From: Spongorhabdus nitratireducens | Lineage (GTDB): Bacteria; Pseudomonadota; Gammaproteobacteria; Pseudomonadales; Endozoicomonadaceae | NCBI GenBank assembly: GCA_947387575.1 | Contig: CANDOC010000003.1 | Span: 310,001-374,000, forward strand | DNA: 64,000 nucleotides | Direction of reading: 5' to 3' | Part shown: positions 50,562-61,074 of the stretch, one piece after another | Numbering within the stretch: the stretch's first letter is position 1 | Layout of the letters: each line of letters starts with the position of its first letter | Made by a program: the position numbers and the translations under genes | Notes under the pieces: generated by a model | The model's input: only the letters and a program-made list of their open reading frames with translations | What the model was told of the DNA's origin: nothing | Databases searched by the model: none

Positions 50562-51701
50562 TTAACCGGTCATGTCATCGAAGAACTTTTTGACGCCGTC
50601 AAAGAACGAAGCCTTTTTCGGAGACTGCTTGCTGTGACCTTCAGATTCGAAGGTTTCCTGCAGCTCTTCCAGCAGTTCTTTCTGACGCTTGGTCAGGTTC
50701 ACCGGAGTTTCCACAGTTACACGGCACATCAGGTCACCGGTGCTGCCACCGCGTACCGGGGTGACACCCTTGCCGCGCAGGCGGAACAGTTTTCCAGTCT
50801 GTGTTTCAGCCGGAATCTTGAGCTTGACGCGACCATCCAGGGTCGGCACTTCCAGCTCACCTCCCAGCGCCGCATCAACAAAGGAGATCGGCACATCGCA
50901 GTACAGGTGTTTGCCGTCACGCTGGAAAATCGGATGTTCGGATACTTCTACCTGAACATACAGATCACCCGCCGGGCCACCGTTCATACCGGCTTCACCT
51001 TCACCCGCCAGACGAATCCGGTCACCGGTATCCACGCCCGCCGGAATCTTGACAGCCAGCGTCTTGTATTCCTTAACCAGACCTTCGCCATGACAGTCAC
51101 GGCAAGGATCCTTGACGATCTTGCCCTTGCCACGACAATCCGGGCAGGTTTGCTGCACAGAGAAGAAACCCTGCTGCATTCTTACCTGACCATGACCGGC
51201 ACAAGTACCACAGGTTGAAGGCTTGGTACCTTTCTTGGCACCGGAACCCAGACAGCTCTTGCACTCAACCAGGGTCGGAATCCGGATTTCCTTGTTGGTG
51301 CCACGAACCGCCTCTTCAAGGCTCAGGTCGAGGGAGTAACGCAGGTCGCTGCCACGCTGTGCCGCATTGGCGCGGGCACCACCGCCTCCACCACCGAAGA
51401 TATCACCAAAGACATCACCGAATATGTCACCGAAGTTACCGGCACCACCAAAGCCACCGTGGCCACCCATATTCGGGTCAACACCGGCATGACCATACTG
51501 GTCATAGGCGGAGCGCTTCTGCGGGTCAGACAGAATTTCAAACGCTTCGTTAACTTCCTTGAACTGTTCTTCCGCTGCCTTGTCATCCGGGTTACGGTCC
51601 GGATGGTACTTCATCGCCATCCGGCGATAAGCGCGCTTGATCTCCTTATCCGAAGCTCCGCGCTCGACATCCAGAACTTCGTAGTAATCACGCTTGGACA
51701 T
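50562..51701 (-). CDS. dnaJ: Chaperone protein DnaJ (Hsp40)
   Basis: 379 residues from ATG 51701 ([40 protein letters not shown]), with the HPD motif; an upstream in-frame start is not family-like. The Gly/Phe-rich linker ([30 protein letters not shown]) is followed by the zinc domain with four CxxCxGxG-type repeats ([32 protein letters not shown]) and then the C-terminal substrate-binding domains. It delivers clients to DnaK and stimulates its ATPase. It follows dnaK by 192 bases. Confidence 0.98.
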   Translation of the reverse strand: MSKRDYYEVLDVERGASDKEIKRAYRRMAMKYHPDRNPDDKAAEEQFKEVNEAFEILSDPQKRSAYDQYGHAGVDPNMGGHGGFGGAGNFGDIFGDVFGDIFGGGGGGARANAAQRGSDLRYSLDLSLEEAVRGTNKEIRIPTLVECKSCLGSGAKKGTKPSTCGTCAGHGQVRMQQGFFSVQQTCPDCRGKGKIVKDPCRDCHGEGLVKEYKTLAVKIPAGVDTGDRIRLAGEGEAGMNGGPAGDLYVQVEVSEHPIFQRDGKHLYCDVPISFVDAALGGELEVPTLDGRVKLKIPAETQTGKLFRLRGKGVTPVRGGSTGDLMCRVTVETPVNLTKRQKELLEELQETFESEGHSKQSPKKASFFDGVKKFFDDMTG

Positions 51702-51810
51702 AATATGAGAAACCCTATACAACAACGCGGGAGGTCAGTTACTTGTGGAAACCCATAAGCACCTGAATACTCCCGCGTTGCGGCGCCAGACGCCTTATCC
51801 GCTTTTGCGG

Positions 51811-51869
51811 CCCGGTTCGCCGGGCACCTGTTCTACTGCCGGCAATACCTGTCAGAAAGTCTTGCCGGC
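51811..51869 (-). promoter_or_regulatory. Two GC-rich hairpins between dnaK and dnaJ
   Basis: CCCGG-(4)-CCGGG at 51811-51824 and GCCGGCAA / TTGCCGGC at 51838-51869. No T run. Such structures may tune the ratio of DnaK to DnaJ or stabilise the mRNA; this is inference. Confidence 0.55.
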
Positions 51870-51893
51870 GTCGCGATCAATTGACCCTCGCAA

Positions 51894-53831
51894 TTACTTG
51901 CGATCGTCCTTAACTTCTTCAAACTCAGCGTCAACAGCGTCAGCACCGGCATTGGAGGTCTGCTCCTGCTTGGCGCCAGCACCCATGTCAGGACCTGCCT
52001 GCTGAGCCTGCTCGGCGTACAGTTTCTGAGCCAGGGAAGCAGATGCGTCAGACAGCACCTTGGTCTTGGCTTCGATTGCGTCCTTGTCGTCGCCCTTCAG
52101 AACTTCTTCCAGTTCCTTGATCGCAGCTTCGATCGCATTCTTTTCTTCTTCAGTCGCCTTGTCGCCAGCCTCTTCCAGAGTCTTGCGAGTGGCGTGAACC
52201 AGGCTGTCACCAGTGTTGCGAGCGGTTGCCAGCTCTTCAAACTTGCGATCTTCCTCGGCATTCGCCTCGGCGTCCTTCACCATTTGATCGATTTCGTCAT
52301 CGCTCAGACCGGAAGAAGCCTGAATCTTGATGGACTGTTCCTTGCCGGTCGCCTTGTCTTTCGCGGAAACGTGCAGGATACCGTTAGCGTCGATGTCGAA
52401 GCTGACTTCGATCTGCGGCATGCCACGCGGAGCCGGAGGAATGTCTGCCAGGTTGAACTGACCCAGAGACTTGTTGTTGACAGCCTGCTTGCGCTCACCC
52501 TGCAGCACGTGAATGGTCACGGCGTTCTGGTTGTCTTCAGCAGTAGAGAACACCTGGGACTTCTTGGTCGGGATGGTGGTGTTCTTTTCGATCAGCGGAG
52601 TCATCACGCCACCCATGGTTTCAATACCCAGGGTCAGCGGGCTAACGTCCAGCAGCAGTACGTCGGTCTTGTCACCGGACAGTACGCCACCCTGCAGTGC
52701 TGCACCCATGGCGACTGCTTCGTCAGGGTTTACGTCACGACGGGCTTCTTTACCGAAGAACTCGGCAACTTGCTGCTGTACCAGCGGCATACGGGTCTGA
52801 CCACCAACCAGGATGACTTCGTCGATGTCAGAGAAGTCCAGATCAGCATCTTTCAGTGCAATGCGGCAAGGCTCGATGGAGCGCTGAACCAGGTCTTCAA
52901 CCAGTGCTTCCAGCTTGGCACGGGTCACTTTTACGTTCAGGTGCTTCGGACCGGTCGCGTCTGCAGTGATGTACGGCAGGTTAACGTCGGTCTGCTGAGC
53001 GGAAGACAGTTCGATCTTGGCTTTTTCAGCAGCTTCTTTCAGACGCTGCATGGCCAGCGGGTCGCCTTTCAGGTCGATGCCCTGCTCTTTTTTGAACTCG
53101 TCGGCCAGGTAGTCGATCATGCGCAGGTCGAAGTCTTCACCACCCAGGAAGGTGTCACCGTTGGTGGACAGTACTTCGATCTGCTGCTCGCCGTCTACGC
53201 TGGCGATTTCAATGATGGATACGTCGAAAGTACCACCACCCAGGTCGTATACAGCAACAGTCTGATCACCATCTTTGTTGGCCTTGCCAACACCGTAAGC
53301 TACCGCAGCAGCAGTCGGCTCGTTGATGATACGCTTGACGTCCAGACCGGCGATACGGCCGGCATCCTTGGTAGCCTGACGCTGGGAGTCGTTGAAGTAA
53401 GCCGGAACGGTTACAACCGCTTCAGTTACTTCTTCGCCGAGGTAATCTTCGGCGGTCTTCTTCATCTTTTTCAGGATTTCAGCAGAGATTTGCTGCGGGG
53501 CTTTCTTGTCACCCTTGGCTTCAACCCAGGCATCGCCATTGTCAGCCTTGACGATCTTGTAAGGCACCATCTGGATGTCTTTCTGCACTTCGTTATCTTC
53601 GAAGCGACGACCGATCAGACGCTTGATGGCGAACAGGGTGTTAGCCGGGTTGGTAACGGCCTGACGCTTCGCCGGCTGACCTACCAGAATCTCGCCATCG
53701 TCGGTGTAAGCGATGATGGAAGGAGTGGTACGTGCGCCTTCAGCGTTTTCGATCACCTTTGCAGTGTCACCATCCATGATGGAGACACAGGAGTTGGTGG
53801 TACCCAGGTCGATGCCAATGATCTTGCCCAT
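51894..53831 (-). CDS. dnaK: Chaperone protein DnaK (Hsp70)
   Basis: 645 residues. The ATPase domain starts [20 protein letters not shown] and contains [26 protein letters not shown] and [14 protein letters not shown]. The substrate-binding domain contains [14 protein letters not shown]. The C-terminal lid ends in a glutamine- and alanine-rich tail and EEVKDD, the co-chaperone binding end. It works with DnaJ and GrpE in protein folding and heat-shock control. A sigma-32 promoter lies upstream. Confidence 0.99.
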   Translation of the reverse strand: MGKIIGIDLGTTNSCVSIMDGDTAKVIENAEGARTTPSIIAYTDDGEILVGQPAKRQAVTNPANTLFAIKRLIGRRFEDNEVQKDIQMVPYKIVKADNGDAWVEAKGDKKAPQQISAEILKKMKKTAEDYLGEEVTEAVVTVPAYFNDSQRQATKDAGRIAGLDVKRIINEPTAAAVAYGVGKANKDGDQTVAVYDLGGGTFDVSIIEIASVDGEQQIEVLSTNGDTFLGGEDFDLRMIDYLADEFKKEQGIDLKGDPLAMQRLKEAAEKAKIELSSAQQTDVNLPYITADATGPKHLNVKVTRAKLEALVEDLVQRSIEPCRIALKDADLDFSDIDEVILVGGQTRMPLVQQQVAEFFGKEARRDVNPDEAVAMGAALQGGVLSGDKTDVLLLDVSPLTLGIETMGGVMTPLIEKNTTIPTKKSQVFSTAEDNQNAVTIHVLQGERKQAVNNKSLGQFNLADIPPAPRGMPQIEVSFDIDANGILHVSAKDKATGKEQSIKIQASSGLSDDEIDQMVKDAEANAEEDRKFEELATARNTGDSLVHATRKTLEEAGDKATEEEKNAIEAAIKELEEVLKGDDKDAIEAKTKVLSDASASLAQKLYAEQAQQAGPDMGAGAKQEQTSNAGADAVDAEFEEVKDDRK

Positions 53832-54000
53832 TTCAAATCTCTCCAGTCTTTGTGTGGCTGCCGTTACTTCCGGCTACCAAACGGTCTGACTTATATAAGC
53901 GTTAAGAACTAATTAAGCGTTAAAAACTAACTAAAAATTCGGGTCTTGCTCTGGCCGGTGCCAGTCGCGGCACCGGGCTGTTTAATCTCTGTTGCATTGC

Positions 54001-54028
54001 TATATGGGAGCGTTTCAAAGGTTTTCAA
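54001..54028 (-). promoter_or_regulatory. Sigma-32 heat-shock promoter of dnaK
   Basis: On the minus strand TTGAAA (54023-54028), 13 bases, then TCCCATAT (54002-54009), against the consensus CTTGAAA / CCCCATNT. It is about 170 bases before the dnaK start codon. Confidence 0.75.
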
Positions 54029-54094
54029 CCCCCGGCAACACAAAATGCTGACTCTTTTTTCAAAAAAAGCTGTTACAGCATTTTTCATTCAGTA

Positions 54095-54697
54095 TCAGCT
54101 GGACACCACGACCATTGCCGGACGCACCAGGCGGCCATTCAGCAGGAAGCCTTTCTGGAAGACGTTCATGACAGTATTGGGTTCCATATCCGGGTTCGGC
54201 AGCATGGACATGGCTTCATGCTTCTGCGGGTCAAACGGTTCGCCCACCGGGTTGATCGCTTCAACACCGTGCTTTTTCAGGGAGTCGATGAACAGGTTCA
54301 GGGTCATTTCGATCCCTTCACGCATCGCTTTGACATTTTCATCATCAGCCGGAATGGTTTCCAGCGCACGATCCAGGCTGTCGACAACCGGCAGCATGTC
54401 CTTGGCGAATTTCTCAACGCTGAACTTGTGGGCTTTTTCCACATCCAGCTGGGCCCGGCGACGCACGTTCTGCATATCGGCCTGGGCGCGCAGTACCTGG
54501 TCACGGGCCTTGTCCAGCTCGGACAGCGCATTTTCCAGTTCCTGCTGCATTACTTCGCCGGCTTCCGGCTCAGCCTGCTCTTCGGTGACGTCTTCCGCTG
54601 GAGCTTCTGCAACAGTCTCTTCTGCAGCGTCCTTTACCAACTGCTCTTCTGCTACTTCGCTCATTTTTTCAGCCTGAACCTTTTGCTCGTCACTCAT
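54095..54697 (-). CDS. grpE: Nucleotide exchange factor GrpE
   Basis: 200 residues. An acidic N-terminal region of about 50 residues (EEQ, EAEAPAED) precedes the long coiled coil ([30 protein letters not shown]) and the C-terminal beta domain ([43 protein letters not shown]). It releases ADP from DnaK and acts as a thermosensor. It is upstream of dnaK on the same strand, in the order of Pseudomonas, with its own heat-shock promoter. Confidence 0.97.
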   Translation of the reverse strand: MSDEQKVQAEKMSEVAEEQLVKDAAEETVAEAPAEDVTEEQAEPEAGEVMQQELENALSELDKARDQVLRAQADMQNVRRRAQLDVEKAHKFSVEKFAKDMLPVVDSLDRALETIPADDENVKAMREGIEMTLNLFIDSLKKHGVEAINPVGEPFDPQKHEAMSMLPNPDMEPNTVMNVFQKGFLLNGRLVRPAMVVVSS

Positions 54698-54772
54698 TGC
54701 GCATCTCCTGAACCGGTTGTCTCAGCGGCCGAACCGCACAGCAAACCATGAAAAATTTTTAACTGCAGCGAT

Positions 54773-54799
54773 ATATGGGGACAGGGATACAGGATTCAA
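54773..54799 (-). promoter_or_regulatory. Sigma-32 heat-shock promoter of grpE
   Basis: On the minus strand TTGAAT (54794-54799), 13 bases, then CCCCATAT (54773-54780), a full match to the -10 consensus CCCCATNT. It lies about 75 bases before the grpE start codon. The remaining part of the 361-base gap to fdsG is A+T-rich and presumably holds the fds promoter, which I cannot define. Confidence 0.85.
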
Positions 54800-55058
54800 C
54801 CACAGCAGCAAAAATTTTCATTTATCACCACAAATGAAACATAAAAACTTATTTGAATTTCACTTTTGTTCGTTTTTGTTGATTTAGACCCTATTCGCTG
54901 ATTTCAAAAATCTCTTAACCTGCGAACTGCCTGAATTAACTTCATCCTCAGGCAAAGTTTTATGCAGGTACTTTTGTTTAGGTATATCGCTTTCAAGTAG
55001 ATATTTTTTTCACGCTTCCCGTTCCAGACAAGCAACAGGCAGGAAGGCAGATCTGACA

Positions 55059-55541
55059 ATGACAGTAAAGCCCACAATTCTGACCGGAGACATTCAGGAC
55101 ATCCTTGATGGCCTGAAGCACAAACCCGGAGCCCTTTTACCCATCCTGCACGCCCTTCAGGACCACTACGGTTTTATTCCTTCAGTCTCGGTACCGATGA
55201 TTGCCGACGCGCTGAATATCTCGACCGCTGACGTTCAGGGTGTCATCACCTTCTATCACTTCTTCCGTACTTCACGCGGCGGCAAAACGACAATTCACAT
55301 CTGCCGCGCCGAAGCCTGCCAGTCACGGGGATCGAGAGAAACCGAAACCTATATCAAACAGAAGCTGGATATAGACTTTCACCAAACGACAGACGACGGC
55401 GCCTTTTCACTTGAACCCGTCTACTGCCTCGGCAACTGCACCTGCGGCCCAAACCTGCGTGTCTGTGATGATATTCACGCCCGCATGAGCAAAGAGCGGG
55501 TCGACGATTTACTGACCGAACTTGGCAGGGAGGCAGGCTGA
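55059..55541 (+). CDS. fdsG: NAD-dependent formate dehydrogenase gamma subunit
   Basis: 160 residues, related to NuoE. HKPGALLPILHALQDHYGFIP, SVPMIADALNISTADVQGVITFYHFFR and four cysteines (CRAEACQSRG, then CLGNCTCGPNLRVCDD) hold a [2Fe-2S] cluster. Part of the soluble cytoplasmic complex FdsABGD that oxidises formate to CO2 with NAD+. First gene of the operon; AGGAAGG precedes the ATG, and its stop overlaps the fdsB start by one base. Confidence 0.94.
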   Translation: MTVKPTILTGDIQDILDGLKHKPGALLPILHALQDHYGFIPSVSVPMIADALNISTADVQGVITFYHFFRTSRGGKTTIHICRAEACQSRGSRETETYIKQKLDIDFHQTTDDGAFSLEPVYCLGNCTCGPNLRVCDDIHARMSKERVDDLLTELGREAG

Positions 55542-57094
55542 TGAGCAGTATTAAAGTCTATGTGCCAACGGATACAACGTCTGTCTCACTGGGCGCTGAC
55601 AAAGTTGCAGCAGCGATAAAGCAACAGGCTGAAAACAACAAGGTTGCAGTCGATATCGTTCGCACCAGCACCCGCGGCATGTTCTGGCTTGAGCCTCTGA
55701 TCGAAGTTGAAACCCGGGAAGGCCGTATCGGTTACGGTCCGGTGGAACCACACAATGTCGATGCGCTGTTCACAGCCGGTTTTCTTGAAGGCGGTGATCA
55801 TCCGCTTCGAGTTGGCAAAGTTGATGATATTCCCTGGCTGGCCGAACAACAGCGACGCATGTTTCGCCGATTGGGAGCCACCCGCCCCACGTCACTGGAT
55901 GACTATCATGAAACAGGTGGCCTGAAAGGTCTGGAAAAAGCCATTCATATGGTTCCTCAGGCAATTGTTGACGAGATAAAAACATCCGGCCTCCGCGGCC
56001 GTGGCGGCGCCGGCTTTCCTACCGGCATAAAATGGCAAACCGTTCTCGACTGTTCGGGAAGCGAAAAATACATCGTCTGCAATGCCGATGAAGGTGACTC
56101 CGGGACTTTTGCCGACCGGTTGGTAATGGAGTGTGATCCTTACTCCCTGATTGAAGGCATGATCATTGCCGGACTGGCAGTTGGTGCCGAGCAGGGTTAT
56201 ATCTATCTACGCTGTGAATATCCGCGAGCACACAAGATTCTGAATCAGGCTATTGAAACAGCCTATGCGGAAAAAATCCTTGGCGATAGTGTACTTGGCA
56301 AAGGTAAACGCTTTGATCTCGAAGTCCGGCTGGCTGCCGGAGCTTACGTCTGCGGTGAAGAAACCTCTCTGCTAGAAAGCCTCGAAGGCAAACGTGGTTT
56401 GGTGCGAGCCAAGCCGCCACTACCTGCAATAGAAGGTCTTTTTGGCAAACCAACCATCGTTAACAACGTTCTTTCCCTGACCGCAGTCAGCGATATTCTG
56501 GCCACCAGCGGCGGCGAATATCAGGCGCTCGGCGTGGGACGTTCGACCGGTACCATGCAGTTTCAGCTTGCCGGCAATATCAAACGAGGCGGACTGGTAG
56601 AGGTTCCGTTCGGAATTTCACTGGAAGAATTGCTATACGACTATGGCGGAGGCTCGGCATCAGGAAGACCTATTCGAGCAGTTCAGGTGGGTGGCCCCCT
56701 TGGCTCTTACCTGACAGAAGCCGAATTCGATACCCCCATGACCTACGAAGAGTTCACCGAGATTGGTGCCGTGCTGGGTCATGGCGGCATTGTGGTATTT
56801 GATGACACGGTGGATATGGCACAACAGGCTCGTTTTGCCATGGAGTTCTGTGCCGCCGAATCCTGCGGGAAATGCACACCTTGTCGTATAGGGTCAACAC
56901 GCGGTGTCGAGGTTATCGACCGGATTATCAACAATGAAGACCGGGAGCAGAACATCGAGCTGCTGCATGATCTCTGCGACACCATGGATGCAGCATCACT
57001 CTGTGCCCTTGGCGGCATGACATCCCTGCCGGTACGCAGTGCCATTCAGTATTTCCATATCGATTTTGAGAAAGAACCGGAGGTGAACCCATGA
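55541..57094 (+). CDS. fdsB: NAD-dependent formate dehydrogenase beta subunit
   Basis: 517 residues, with an N-terminal thioredoxin-like NuoE-type part fused to a NuoF-type part. LRGRGGAGFPTGIKW and CNADEGDSGTFADRLVMECDPYSLIEGMIIAG bind NADH and FMN, GAYVCGEETSLLESLEGKRG is another NuoF signature, and CAAESCGKCTPCRIGSTRG with a later Cys holds a [4Fe-4S] cluster. It passes electrons from the FdsA clusters to NAD+. It overlaps fdsG by one base and fdsA by four. Confidence 0.95.
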   Translation: MSSIKVYVPTDTTSVSLGADKVAAAIKQQAENNKVAVDIVRTSTRGMFWLEPLIEVETREGRIGYGPVEPHNVDALFTAGFLEGGDHPLRVGKVDDIPWLAEQQRRMFRRLGATRPTSLDDYHETGGLKGLEKAIHMVPQAIVDEIKTSGLRGRGGAGFPTGIKWQTVLDCSGSEKYIVCNADEGDSGTFADRLVMECDPYSLIEGMIIAGLAVGAEQGYIYLRCEYPRAHKILNQAIETAYAEKILGDSVLGKGKRFDLEVRLAAGAYVCGEETSLLESLEGKRGLVRAKPPLPAIEGLFGKPTIVNNVLSLTAVSDILATSGGEYQALGVGRSTGTMQFQLAGNIKRGGLVEVPFGISLEELLYDYGGGSASGRPIRAVQVGGPLGSYLTEAEFDTPMTYEEFTEIGAVLGHGGIVVFDDTVDMAQQARFAMEFCAAESCGKCTPCRIGSTRGVEVIDRIINNEDREQNIELLHDLCDTMDAASLCALGGMTSLPVRSAIQYFHIDFEKEPEVNP

Positions 57095-59961
57095 GTTCTT
57101 CGGTAGAGTTTTTCGATCCTGCGGCTGACTCAAATAAAGATTATGGTACGCCGATATCCGAACCCGCTTCCGGCAATACCGTACAACTTTCAATTGATGG
57201 CAAAGCCATAACCGTACCTGAAGGTACGTCGGTTATGCGGGCGGCTTCGATAGCAGGTATTGATATCCCCAAGCTGTGTGCAACCGATTCAGTTTCAGCA
57301 TTTGGTTCCTGTCGCCTGTGCATGGTAGCCATCGAAGGGGTCAGGGGTTTGCCAGCATCCTGCACCACACCGGCCAGAGAAGGCATGGTGGTGCGAACCC
57401 AGAACAAACAGCTATCAAAACTGCGTCGCAATGTACTGGAACTCTATCTATCTGATCACCCGCTGGACTGCCTGATGTGCCCCAGTAATGGCGATTGTGA
57501 GCTGCAGGATGTTGCAGGCAAGATTGGTGTGAGGGAAGTACGTTACGGCTTGGATGGCAAGCATCATCTGGGACAGGAGAAAGACCGCTCCAATCCCTAT
57601 TTCACCTTTAACCCTTCAAAGTGCATTGTCTGTTCCCGCTGCGTCAGAGCCTGCCAGGAAATTCAGGGACAGTTTGCCATATCCCTGACCGGTCGCGGTT
57701 TTGATTCAAAGATTTCTGCCGGGCAGGAACAGTCCTTTATGGAATCAGACTGTGTGTCCTGTGGCGCCTGTGTCAAAGCCTGCCCGACCAGTGCTTTGAT
57801 AGAAAACTCCATTATCAAACATGGTCGCGGTCACGACAGTATCACCACAACCTGTGCCTACTGCGGTGTGGGCTGTAACTTTGATGTTCAGGTCAAGGGT
57901 GAACAGGTCGTTAATATGACACCCACCAAGACCAGCAAGGCCAACCATGGTCACTCCTGTGTGAAAGGCCGCTTTGCCTACGGTTATGCGACCCATAAAG
58001 ATCGGATTAAAACTCCGATGATCCGGGAGCATATTGATCATCCGTGGAAAAAGGTCAGCTGGGAAGAAGCTTTCAGCTTTGCAGCACAGAAGATGAAAGG
58101 TATTCAGGAAAAATATGGCGTTAATGCCATTGGCGGTGTTGCCTCATCTCGCTGTTCCAATGAAGAAGCCTACCTGATGCAGAAGCTGATCCGCACCGGC
58201 TTCAAGAACAACAATATCGATAACTGTGCCCGTGTCTGCCACTCCCCGACTGGCTATGGCCTGAAAACGACACTGGGTGAGTCTGCCGGAACCCAGACTT
58301 TTGATTCTGTGATGAAAGCCGATGTAGTGATGCTGATTGGTACCAATCCGGCGTCAGCCCACCCGGTATTTGGCTCATTACTCAAGAAGCGTATTCGACA
58401 GGGTGCAGGCCTGATTGTGGTTGATCCGCTGCAGACCCAATTAGTGAAAAGCCCGCATATCAAAGCCAATCATCACTTGCAGCTGCGTCCCGGTTCCAAT
58501 GTCGCCTTTATCAATGCCATGGCTCACGTCATCGTAGAAGAAGGTCTGGAAAACGACGGCTTTATTCAGGATCGCTGCGATCAGAAGGCGTACAAGTTAT
58601 GGCGTGAGTTTATCGCTACCCCGGAAAACGCCCCTGAAGCTACAGAAGCCTATACCGGTATTCCTGCCGAAGAACTGCGCAAGGCAGCACGGCTGTTCGC
58701 CAAGGCTCCCAACAGTGCCATCTACTATGGACTCGGTGTCACCGAACACAGCCAGGGCTCGACTATGGTAATGGGTATTGCCAACTTGTCCATGCTGACC
58801 GGAAATCTGGGTCGTGAAGGTGTTGGCGTGAACCCGATGCGGGGCCAGAATAATGTGCAGGGTGCCTGTGATATGGGTACCTTCCCCCACGAATTACCCG
58901 GTTATCGTCATGTATCTGATCCGAGTGCCCGCGGCCAGTTCCGCAAAGCATGGAATACAACCTTGCCAGACGAACCGGGACTGCGCATTCTGGATATGTT
59001 CAATGCGGCAACCGATGGCACCTTCAAAGGTTTGTACGTCCAGGGTGAAGATGTCGCGCAATCCGATCCGGATACCCAACACGTAGAAGCTGCACTGGGA
59101 TCACTGGAGTGCTTGATTGTTCAGGACCTGTTCCTGAATGAAACCGCCAAATTTGCTCATGTCTTCCTGCCCGGCTCCTCGTTCCTTGAAAAGAATGGCA
59201 CCTTTACCAATGCCGAGCGTCGTATTTCACGGGTACGCCAGGTTATGCATCCACTGGGTGGTCTGGAAGACTGGGAGGTGACCTGTGGTCTGGCCAAAGC
59301 GCTGGATTGCGACTGGGACTACAGCCATCCCTCCGAAATTATGGCTGAAGTTGCATCCCTGACGCCGACCTTTGCCGGTGTCAGCTACGACAAGATTGAT
59401 CGTATTGGCAGCATTCAGTGGCCATGTACATCCGAGGAGCATGAAGGCACGCCGATCATGCATAAAGACATGTTTGTTCGTGGTGATGGCTTTTTTGCCC
59501 TGACACCTTTTATCCCCAGCGATGAAAAAACCAGCCGCAAATACCCATTGTTGCTGACCACTGGACGTATTCTGTCCCAGTACAATGTTGGCGCACAAAC
59601 CCGTCGTACCGCCAACACCGAATGGCATCCCGAAGATACTCTGAAAATTCATCCTCATGATGCCGAAGCCCGGGGTATTCAGCATGACGACAAAGTCAGC
59701 ATATCCAGCAGGGCAGGCACAACTGTACTGAAGGCGGAAGTGACGACCAAAGTACAGCCCGGAGTATTGCATACAACCTTCCACCATCCGGTATCCGGCA
59801 CCAATGTGATTACCACCGACAACTCGGACTGGGCCACCAGCTGTCCGGAGTTCAAGGTCACTGCAGTTCAGGCAAGGAAAGTCACCCAGCCATCACAATG
59901 GCAGCGGCGTTTCTATCAACGGCATGAAGATCAGCTTGGAAACCTGCATGGCCAAAACTGA
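57091..59961 (+). CDS. fdsA: NAD-dependent formate dehydrogenase alpha subunit (molybdenum enzyme)
   Basis: 956 residues. The N-terminal NuoG-like part has a [2Fe-2S] domain (CATDSVSAFGSCRLCMVAIEG), a His-Cys cluster (HPLDCLMCPSNGDCELQ) and two ferredoxin-type clusters (CIVCSRCVRACQE and CVSCGACVKACPT). The molybdopterin part opens with CAYCGVGCNFDV, a further cluster. The Mo ligand is Cys383 in NCARVCHSPT (ordinary TGC, not selenocysteine) with His384 next. It oxidises formate to CO2 in the cytoplasm. It overlaps the flanking genes, so the operon is tightly coupled. Confidence 0.96.
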   Translation: MSSSVEFFDPAADSNKDYGTPISEPASGNTVQLSIDGKAITVPEGTSVMRAASIAGIDIPKLCATDSVSAFGSCRLCMVAIEGVRGLPASCTTPAREGMVVRTQNKQLSKLRRNVLELYLSDHPLDCLMCPSNGDCELQDVAGKIGVREVRYGLDGKHHLGQEKDRSNPYFTFNPSKCIVCSRCVRACQEIQGQFAISLTGRGFDSKISAGQEQSFMESDCVSCGACVKACPTSALIENSIIKHGRGHDSITTTCAYCGVGCNFDVQVKGEQVVNMTPTKTSKANHGHSCVKGRFAYGYATHKDRIKTPMIREHIDHPWKKVSWEEAFSFAAQKMKGIQEKYGVNAIGGVASSRCSNEEAYLMQKLIRTGFKNNNIDNCARVCHSPTGYGLKTTLGESAGTQTFDSVMKADVVMLIGTNPASAHPVFGSLLKKRIRQGAGLIVVDPLQTQLVKSPHIKANHHLQLRPGSNVAFINAMAHVIVEEGLENDGFIQDRCDQKAYKLWREFIATPENAPEATEAYTGIPAEELRKAARLFAKAPNSAIYYGLGVTEHSQGSTMVMGIANLSMLTGNLGREGVGVNPMRGQNNVQGACDMGTFPHELPGYRHVSDPSARGQFRKAWNTTLPDEPGLRILDMFNAATDGTFKGLYVQGEDVAQSDPDTQHVEAALGSLECLIVQDLFLNETAKFAHVFLPGSSFLEKNGTFTNAERRISRVRQVMHPLGGLEDWEVTCGLAKALDCDWDYSHPSEIMAEVASLTPTFAGVSYDKIDRIGSIQWPCTSEEHEGTPIMHKDMFVRGDGFFALTPFIPSDEKTSRKYPLLLTTGRILSQYNVGAQTRRTANTEWHPEDTLKIHPHDAEARGIQHDDKVSISSRAGTTVLKAEVTTKVQPGVLHTTFHHPVSGTNVITTDNSDWATSCPEFKVTAVQARKVTQPSQWQRRFYQRHEDQLGNLHGQN

Positions 59962-60760
59962 TCCGACAGAAGTCCGCCCGGTACTGCGACAGTACCAGGC
60001 GGAGCTTGAAAGCACCTCTGACCTGATAGCCGTCGAAGTACCGGTAGCTCTGATTTATAACGGCATTTCCCATGCCGTAATGATGGCCTCTCCGGAGAAT
60101 CTTGAAGATTTTGCCCTCGGTTTCAGCCTTGGCGAGGGTATTATCGAGTACCCTTCCGAGCTCTATGAAACTGAAATAATTCCCTCCGTTTCCGGAATAA
60201 AAATTCAAATAGAAATCAGTGCACGACGCTTTCAGGCTTTAAAACACAAGCGTCGGTTCCTGACCGGTCAAACCGGCTGTGGTATCTGCGGCAGTGAGTC
60301 CTTACAACAAATTTATGATCTGCCCGACCCTGTAGGGAAAAAGATTTCCGTCTCTTGTGCCGCTATCAGCAAGGCGATGCAACAACTACCCGAACTTCAG
60401 CCCCTGAATAACATGACAGGTGCCGTGCATGCTGCAGCCTGGGCTGATATTGACGGAAATATTGTGCAGATACGGGAAGATATTGGCCGGCACAACGCAC
60501 TGGATAAATTAATTGGCGCACTTTCTGCATCAGATACCCCTGACGGATTTCTGTTGATGACCAGTCGCGCCAGCTACGAAATCATAGCCAAGGCGGCACG
60601 GGCCAATATCAATATTATCGCTGCCATATCCGCCCCGACTTCACTGGCAGTCGATATTGCCGCGCAGTTGAACATTACATTGCTTGGCTTCGCCCGAAAT
60701 GAACGATTTGTCATCTATACAGAACAGGCAGGCATAAAGAACCTGCCCGAGGAGTCCTGA
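59924..60760 (+). CDS. fdhD: Formate dehydrogenase accessory sulfurtransferase FdhD
   Basis: 278 residues from ATG 59924 (overlapping fdsA by 38 bases) or 270 from ATG 59948. EVPVALIYNGISHAVMMASPENLEDFALGFSLGEGII is the family N-terminus, TGCGICGSESLQQI holds the CxxC that carries the sulfur, and VREDIGRHNALDKLIG-type text (IREDIGRHNALDKLIG) with LMTSRASYEIIAKAA completes the match. FdhD moves sulfur from IscS to the molybdenum cofactor. In Cupriavidus the same gene is called fdsC. Confidence 0.95.
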   Translation: MKISLETCMAKTDPTEVRPVLRQYQAELESTSDLIAVEVPVALIYNGISHAVMMASPENLEDFALGFSLGEGIIEYPSELYETEIIPSVSGIKIQIEISARRFQALKHKRRFLTGQTGCGICGSESLQQIYDLPDPVGKKISVSCAAISKAMQQLPELQPLNNMTGAVHAAAWADIDGNIVQIREDIGRHNALDKLIGALSASDTPDGFLLMTSRASYEIIAKAARANINIIAAISAPTSLAVDIAAQLNITLLGFARNERFVIYTEQAGIKNLPEES

Positions 60761-60761
60761 A

Positions 60762-60989
60762 ATGCCTGAGAGCAGAGACCGGGTTCAGCAACTGATCAAG
60801 AAAGCCAATCAGGTTGCCATTAATCAACCCGTCCAGTTTGTAGGTGAGGAAAGCGCAGTTACCGCGGTCGCAGAACATCTTGAAAAATTCTGGGACCCGC
60901 ATAATCGGCAACTCATCACTAACTATCTGGATGAGGGTGGAAAGGAGCTGAACCCGATCGCAGAAAAGGCCGTCGCAAGATTGGCCTGA
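60762..60989 (+). CDS. fdsD: Formate dehydrogenase delta subunit
   Basis: 75 residues. VQQLIKKANQVAINQP, VTAVAEHLEKFWDPHNRQLITNYLDEGG and LNPIAEKAVARL match the FdsD family, a small subunit needed for activity or stability of the soluble formate dehydrogenase. Starts one base after the fdhD stop. Last gene of the operon; the 85-base gap to the LapG gene shows no strong terminator. Confidence 0.92.
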   Translation: MPESRDRVQQLIKKANQVAINQPVQFVGEESAVTAVAEHLEKFWDPHNRQLITNYLDEGGKELNPIAEKAVARLA

Positions 60990-61074
60990 AATCTGCTTGA
61001 TAAGGCTTGCCGCCTGGCCCCGAGAAATGAAACAGGCGGCACTTGAATAATAAATACGGGGAGGAAAGGATGTG

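Noticed and set aside
52194-53912. 572-codon open frame opposite dnaK
   Set aside because: Shadow of dnaK, a well-known false gene position in many genomes.
58231-58245. Possible selenocysteine codon in formate dehydrogenase
   Set aside because: The Mo-ligand codon at 58237 is TGC (Cys), not TGA, so no selenocysteine machinery is needed.
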